A DNA stretch of 64,000 nt from Bacillus sp. AFS037270 (GTDB lineage Bacteria > Bacillota > Bacilli > Bacillales_B > DSM-18226), in contig NZ_NUNF01000034.1 in the NCBI RefSeq assembly GCF_002585305.1, positions 1-64,000 on the forward strand. The letters run 5' to 3'. The notes under the pieces were generated by a model, which saw only the letters and a program-made list of their open reading frames with translations, did no database searches and was not told the origin of the DNA. The position numbers were made by a program, and so were the translations under genes. This document shows, piece by piece, positions 61,862-64,000 of this stretch. Each line of letters starts with the position of its first letter. Position 1 is the first letter of the stretch.

Positions 61862-63405
61862 CCCAAATTCTCCTTTCTATCCATGCTATGACTTTCATCA
61901 AAACTCTTAAACTTGTCTTTTAACGACTCAAAATGAAATTCCTCAGTAGAGATGAGTGCATGCCCAATGGAAATCACTCCACTGATGACAAACACTGCCA
62001 GATTACCAAACAGCATCGGGTTGAGCCCGCCCAACGATTCAACGTTCACATGCCCTGCTGTTACATAAGCAGAAATAAGCCAAACTGTCACGCCGCCAAT
62101 CATCCCCAACAATGCACCGTAAAAGGCTCCTGCACTTGTGGCTCGTTTCCAAACGAGTCCAAGTGTGACCGGTATAACGGCTGCACTAACAAAAATCCCC
62201 ATTGCCATATAAACAAAGCCAAGACTGATTCCTAAATAGAATAGTAGGATCGAAAAGATTCCCATCGATAATCCAAACCCTAATGTAACCAAACGGGAAA
62301 CACGCAATAGTTTCTTACTGCCGGCATGTGGGTTGATCGAATGACGATAAATATCCGTAACGATAATATTCGTAACAGCTGTCAGTTCCGCAGACCCCGC
62401 AGACGTAACTGCCATAAACAGCATGGTCAAAAACAGAACAGATCCAACCGACCCAAGGATGTGTGAGGCCATAATCGGTGCAATAGAATCAGGAGAAGAA
62501 ACTGAAATTCCAAGGCCGGCCGCACTAACACCCAAAATCGTAGCTACCGCAAATGGAATCGAAAACCAGGAGATCCCTCCATATATGTACGCTTTCGAAG
62601 CGGCTTTATCCGTACTGGCAATAGCCCGCTGCCAATAGGCTTGATCGACAAAAACGGTTCCGAAATTCCCAACAATATTAATAATCCCAAACAACAGCCC
62701 TGGAATAGATGCCATCGTCAGCATTTGCTTGGATTCCGGCAAGGCACGCAGCCCCTCATAAATATTGGAGATGCCAAATTTATTATAGACCGCAACCCCA
62801 AAGATCAATAGAACAACAAATAAGATCACCGTGTGCAAATAGTCGGCAATAAATGAAGCTTTTAGTCCGCCAATCATCGTATAAATCGTGAATGTAACAG
62901 GTATTAAAAAGGCTGCTACATATAAATTCATTCCTGTTAACTGATTTAACGTGATCGCGCCGCCGAGAATGATCATCGAGGTGACGATAATATTCGTCAT
63001 CAGCGCAAATACGAGCATTAAGCGGTGATTTTTTTTATCAAAACGCTGTGAAATAAACTCTAAAAACGTATGAGCGTTTGGTGCTTTTCTTTTTAAATGA
63101 ACAGCAAGGATCGCAAATAATAAGATTTGGATCGTAGCACCAGCCGCATACCAAAATGGCCCGCTGATTCCATATTGATAACCGGTCGAGGATGACATCA
63201 TAATCGTGGCAGCCCATGTCCAAGCCGCTACGATCGAAGCGCTGGCCAAACCAACCCCTACACTTCTTCCGGCAGTGTTATATTGTTCCGCCGTCATTTC
63301 TTTTCCTTTGCGTTTGGAATCCATGCGGTGAATAACCGCCGTAACCCCCGTAAACAAAACTCCGAAAATAAGTAAAATAAGATACCCTACACTTGGTGTT
63401 AACAT
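61858..63405 (-). CDS. Solute:sodium symporter family urea transporter
   Basis: 515 residues, about 13 hydrophobic segments. Typical SSS blocks include AGRSVGVGLASASIVAAWTW, TMIGGLKASFIADYLHTVIL and VDQAYWQRAIAS. The pattern TAGRSVGVGL with a W-A-A region resembles the DUR3-type urea-active transporters rather than proline or pantothenate carriers. Position directly upstream of the urease genes and downstream of a GlnR/TnrA-type box supports urea as substrate. The ATG follows a GGAGGGG-type site. Confidence 0.85.
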   Translation of the reverse strand: MLTPSVGYLILLIFGVLFTGVTAVIHRMDSKRKGKEMTAEQYNTAGRSVGVGLASASIVAAWTWAATIMMSSSTGYQYGISGPFWYAAGATIQILLFAILAVHLKRKAPNAHTFLEFISQRFDKKNHRLMLVFALMTNIIVTSMIILGGAITLNQLTGMNLYVAAFLIPVTFTIYTMIGGLKASFIADYLHTVILFVVLLIFGVAVYNKFGISNIYEGLRALPESKQMLTMASIPGLLFGIINIVGNFGTVFVDQAYWQRAIASTDKAASKAYIYGGISWFSIPFAVATILGVSAAGLGISVSSPDSIAPIMASHILGSVGSVLFLTMLFMAVTSAGSAELTAVTNIIVTDIYRHSINPHAGSKKLLRVSRLVTLGFGLSMGIFSILLFYLGISLGFVYMAMGIFVSAAVIPVTLGLVWKRATSAGAFYGALLGMIGGVTVWLISAYVTAGHVNVESLGGLNPMLFGNLAVFVISGVISIGHALISTEEFHFESLKDKFKSFDESHSMDRKENLG

Positions 63406-63539
63406 GCTACCCCTCCACTTTTTAATATTACAGTTATGTTACAGATATTTCTAAGATGTTTCATTAACACAGTGTTATTGTCAGAAAATTCTAGAACAGT
63501 TTTAAATATAGACATAATTTCTCTTTCTATCTACAACCA

Positions 63540-63556
63540 CGTTAGATTTTCTAACA
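63540..63556 (-). promoter_or_regulatory. GlnR/TnrA-type box
   Basis: On the minus strand TGTTA-GAAAATC-TAACG fits the TGTNA-N7-TNACA consensus at all but the final base. It lies about 135 bases upstream of the symporter start. In Bacillus such boxes switch on urea and other nitrogen-source genes in nitrogen limitation. Confidence 0.5.
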
Positions 63557-63585
63557 TGTTTTTTGCATAATTTCTTCCAAATCAA

Positions 63586-63615
63586 TTGCATTTTTTCCTG
63601 AACCTTCTTTATAAT
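63586..63615 (+). promoter_or_regulatory. Sigma-A promoter of the AmiC-like gene
   Basis: TTGCAT (63586-63591) and TATAAT (63610-63615), 18 bases apart, about 90 bases upstream of the ATG at 63706. Confidence 0.5.
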
Positions 63616-63630
63616 CAAAAAATAAGTGGT

Positions 63631-63683
63631 CATATTGTTCACTTTATGTACAAGGGTGTTCTATTTGTAAAATGAACAATATG
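63631..63683 (+). promoter_or_regulatory. Perfect 11-bp inverted repeat in the leader of the AmiC-like gene
   Basis: CATATTGTTCA (63631-63641) and TGAACAATATG (63673-63683) with 31 bases between. It lies after the predicted promoter and before the start codon, so it could be an operator acting as a roadblock or a leader hairpin. Confidence 0.5.
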
Positions 63684-63705
63684 TAACATGAAAGGGAGTG
63701 GTTGG

Positions 63706-64000
63706 ATGGATAAAAGCATTAGAGTGGGGATTCTATTTTCTTTATCCGGAACAATGGAAATCTCTGAAAGAGGACAATATCAGGCCGCCCTCCTAGCCAT
63801 TGAAGAAGTGAATCGAAACGGCGGGGTAAACGGGAGGAAAATCAGGCCCTTTGTTGCGGATACAGCTTCCAATCCTTATATCGCAGCAAGAGAAGCGGAA
63901 CGATTGATCGTCGAACATAAAGTAACCGCGATCATCGGCTTATACACTTCCGCTTCTCGGAAGGAAGTCATTCCGATTATAGAAAAATATCATTCTGTTC
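63706..64000 (+). CDS. AmiC-like periplasmic-binding-fold sensor, partial at window end
   Basis: AAAGGGAG and ATG open a frame that runs off the window after 98 codons. The start IRVGILFSLSGTMEISERGQ, then ALLAIEEVNRNGGVNGRKIR and IIGLYTSASRKEVIPIIEKY, closely resembles Pseudomonas AmiC and the FmdD/UrtA family. There is no signal peptide, which favours a cytoplasmic amide/urea sensor (as AmiC, which controls the antiterminator AmiR) over a transporter subunit. It is divergent from the urea symporter-urease operon, so it may sense urea or short amides. Confidence 0.8.
   Translation, partial: MDKSIRVGILFSLSGTMEISERGQYQAALLAIEEVNRNGGVNGRKIRPFVADTASNPYIAAREAERLIVEHKVTAIIGLYTSASRKEVIPIIEKYHSV

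Overview
The window looks like the chromosome of an aerobic, low-GC, spore-former-type Firmicute (Bacillaceae). Evidence for this is the AT-rich intergenic DNA, the strong AGGAGG-type ribosome binding sites, a near-identical Hpr/ScoC regulator, Bacillus-type integrase and IS debris, phased PhoP-type repeats, a GlnR/TnrA-type box and a ureABCEFGD urease operon. No rRNA, tRNA or CRISPR array was seen. The theme is aerobic catabolism of aromatic compounds set in heavily decayed accessory DNA, followed by nitrogen acquisition from urea.

Layout. 1-10 kb: scoC/hpr, a tyrosine recombinase, an SDR/TetR divergent pair with a clear operator, a LysR regulator, and many broken genes (zinc-ribbon protein, amidase_3 tail, FAH-family tail, SDR heads, integrase, TetR tail, a truncated amidohydrolase copy). 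10.4-15.2 kb (minus): an upper aromatic operon, reading SDR (broken), Rieske oxygenase alpha and beta, an extradiol dioxygenase of the VOC fold and an ACMSD-like decarboxylase. 17.1-20.6 kb (minus): lower meta-cleavage genes, semialdehyde dehydrogenase, dienoate hydratase, oxalocrotonate decarboxylase and tautomerase. 20.7-23.9 kb: two decayed partial copies of the head of the upper operon, interleaved with IS debris. 24.4-27.1 kb (plus): a GntP-type permease and a 3-hydroxyacyl-CoA dehydrogenase-family enzyme. 27-31.8 kb: a graveyard with esterase-like, GH32, fructokinase and SinI-like fragments and a few small ORFs. 31.9-37.6 kb: two secreted phosphoesterases, each behind a PhoP-type box. 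38-38.7 kb: truncated DNA ligase and YesM-type kinase.

39.6-52.2 kb (minus) is a second aromatic island. It holds a XylT-like ferredoxin, a XylE-like catechol 2,3-dioxygenase, a VOC protein, an amidase with a tiny coupled upstream peptide, a phthalate-dioxygenase-type Rieske protein, an M19 dipeptidase, a membrane protein, two class III CoA-transferases, a DUF35 protein and a thiolase-fold protein. It is flanked by a divergent XylR_N-V4R-PucR-type activator (52.4 kb, plus) and an MHS-family transporter. 56.3-63.4 kb (minus): urea symporter, small membrane partner and urease ureABCEFGD, divergent from an AmiC-like sensor gene that runs off the window.

How the genes may work together (inference): the upper operon would dihydroxylate a carboxylated aromatic ring, cleave it extradiol and decarboxylate the ring-fission product to 2-hydroxymuconic semialdehyde. 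The 17-20 kb genes then run the oxalocrotonate branch to 4-hydroxy-2-oxovalerate. The aldolase and acylating acetaldehyde dehydrogenase needed to finish are not in the window. The second island feeds catechol-type substrates to a XylE-like enzyme and adds a CoA-thioester module (CoA-transferases plus thiolase/DUF35) reminiscent of Bbs or Ltp2 systems. A 27-bp motif shared by the promoters at 44.7 and 52.3 kb suggests that the hybrid activator controls the second island.
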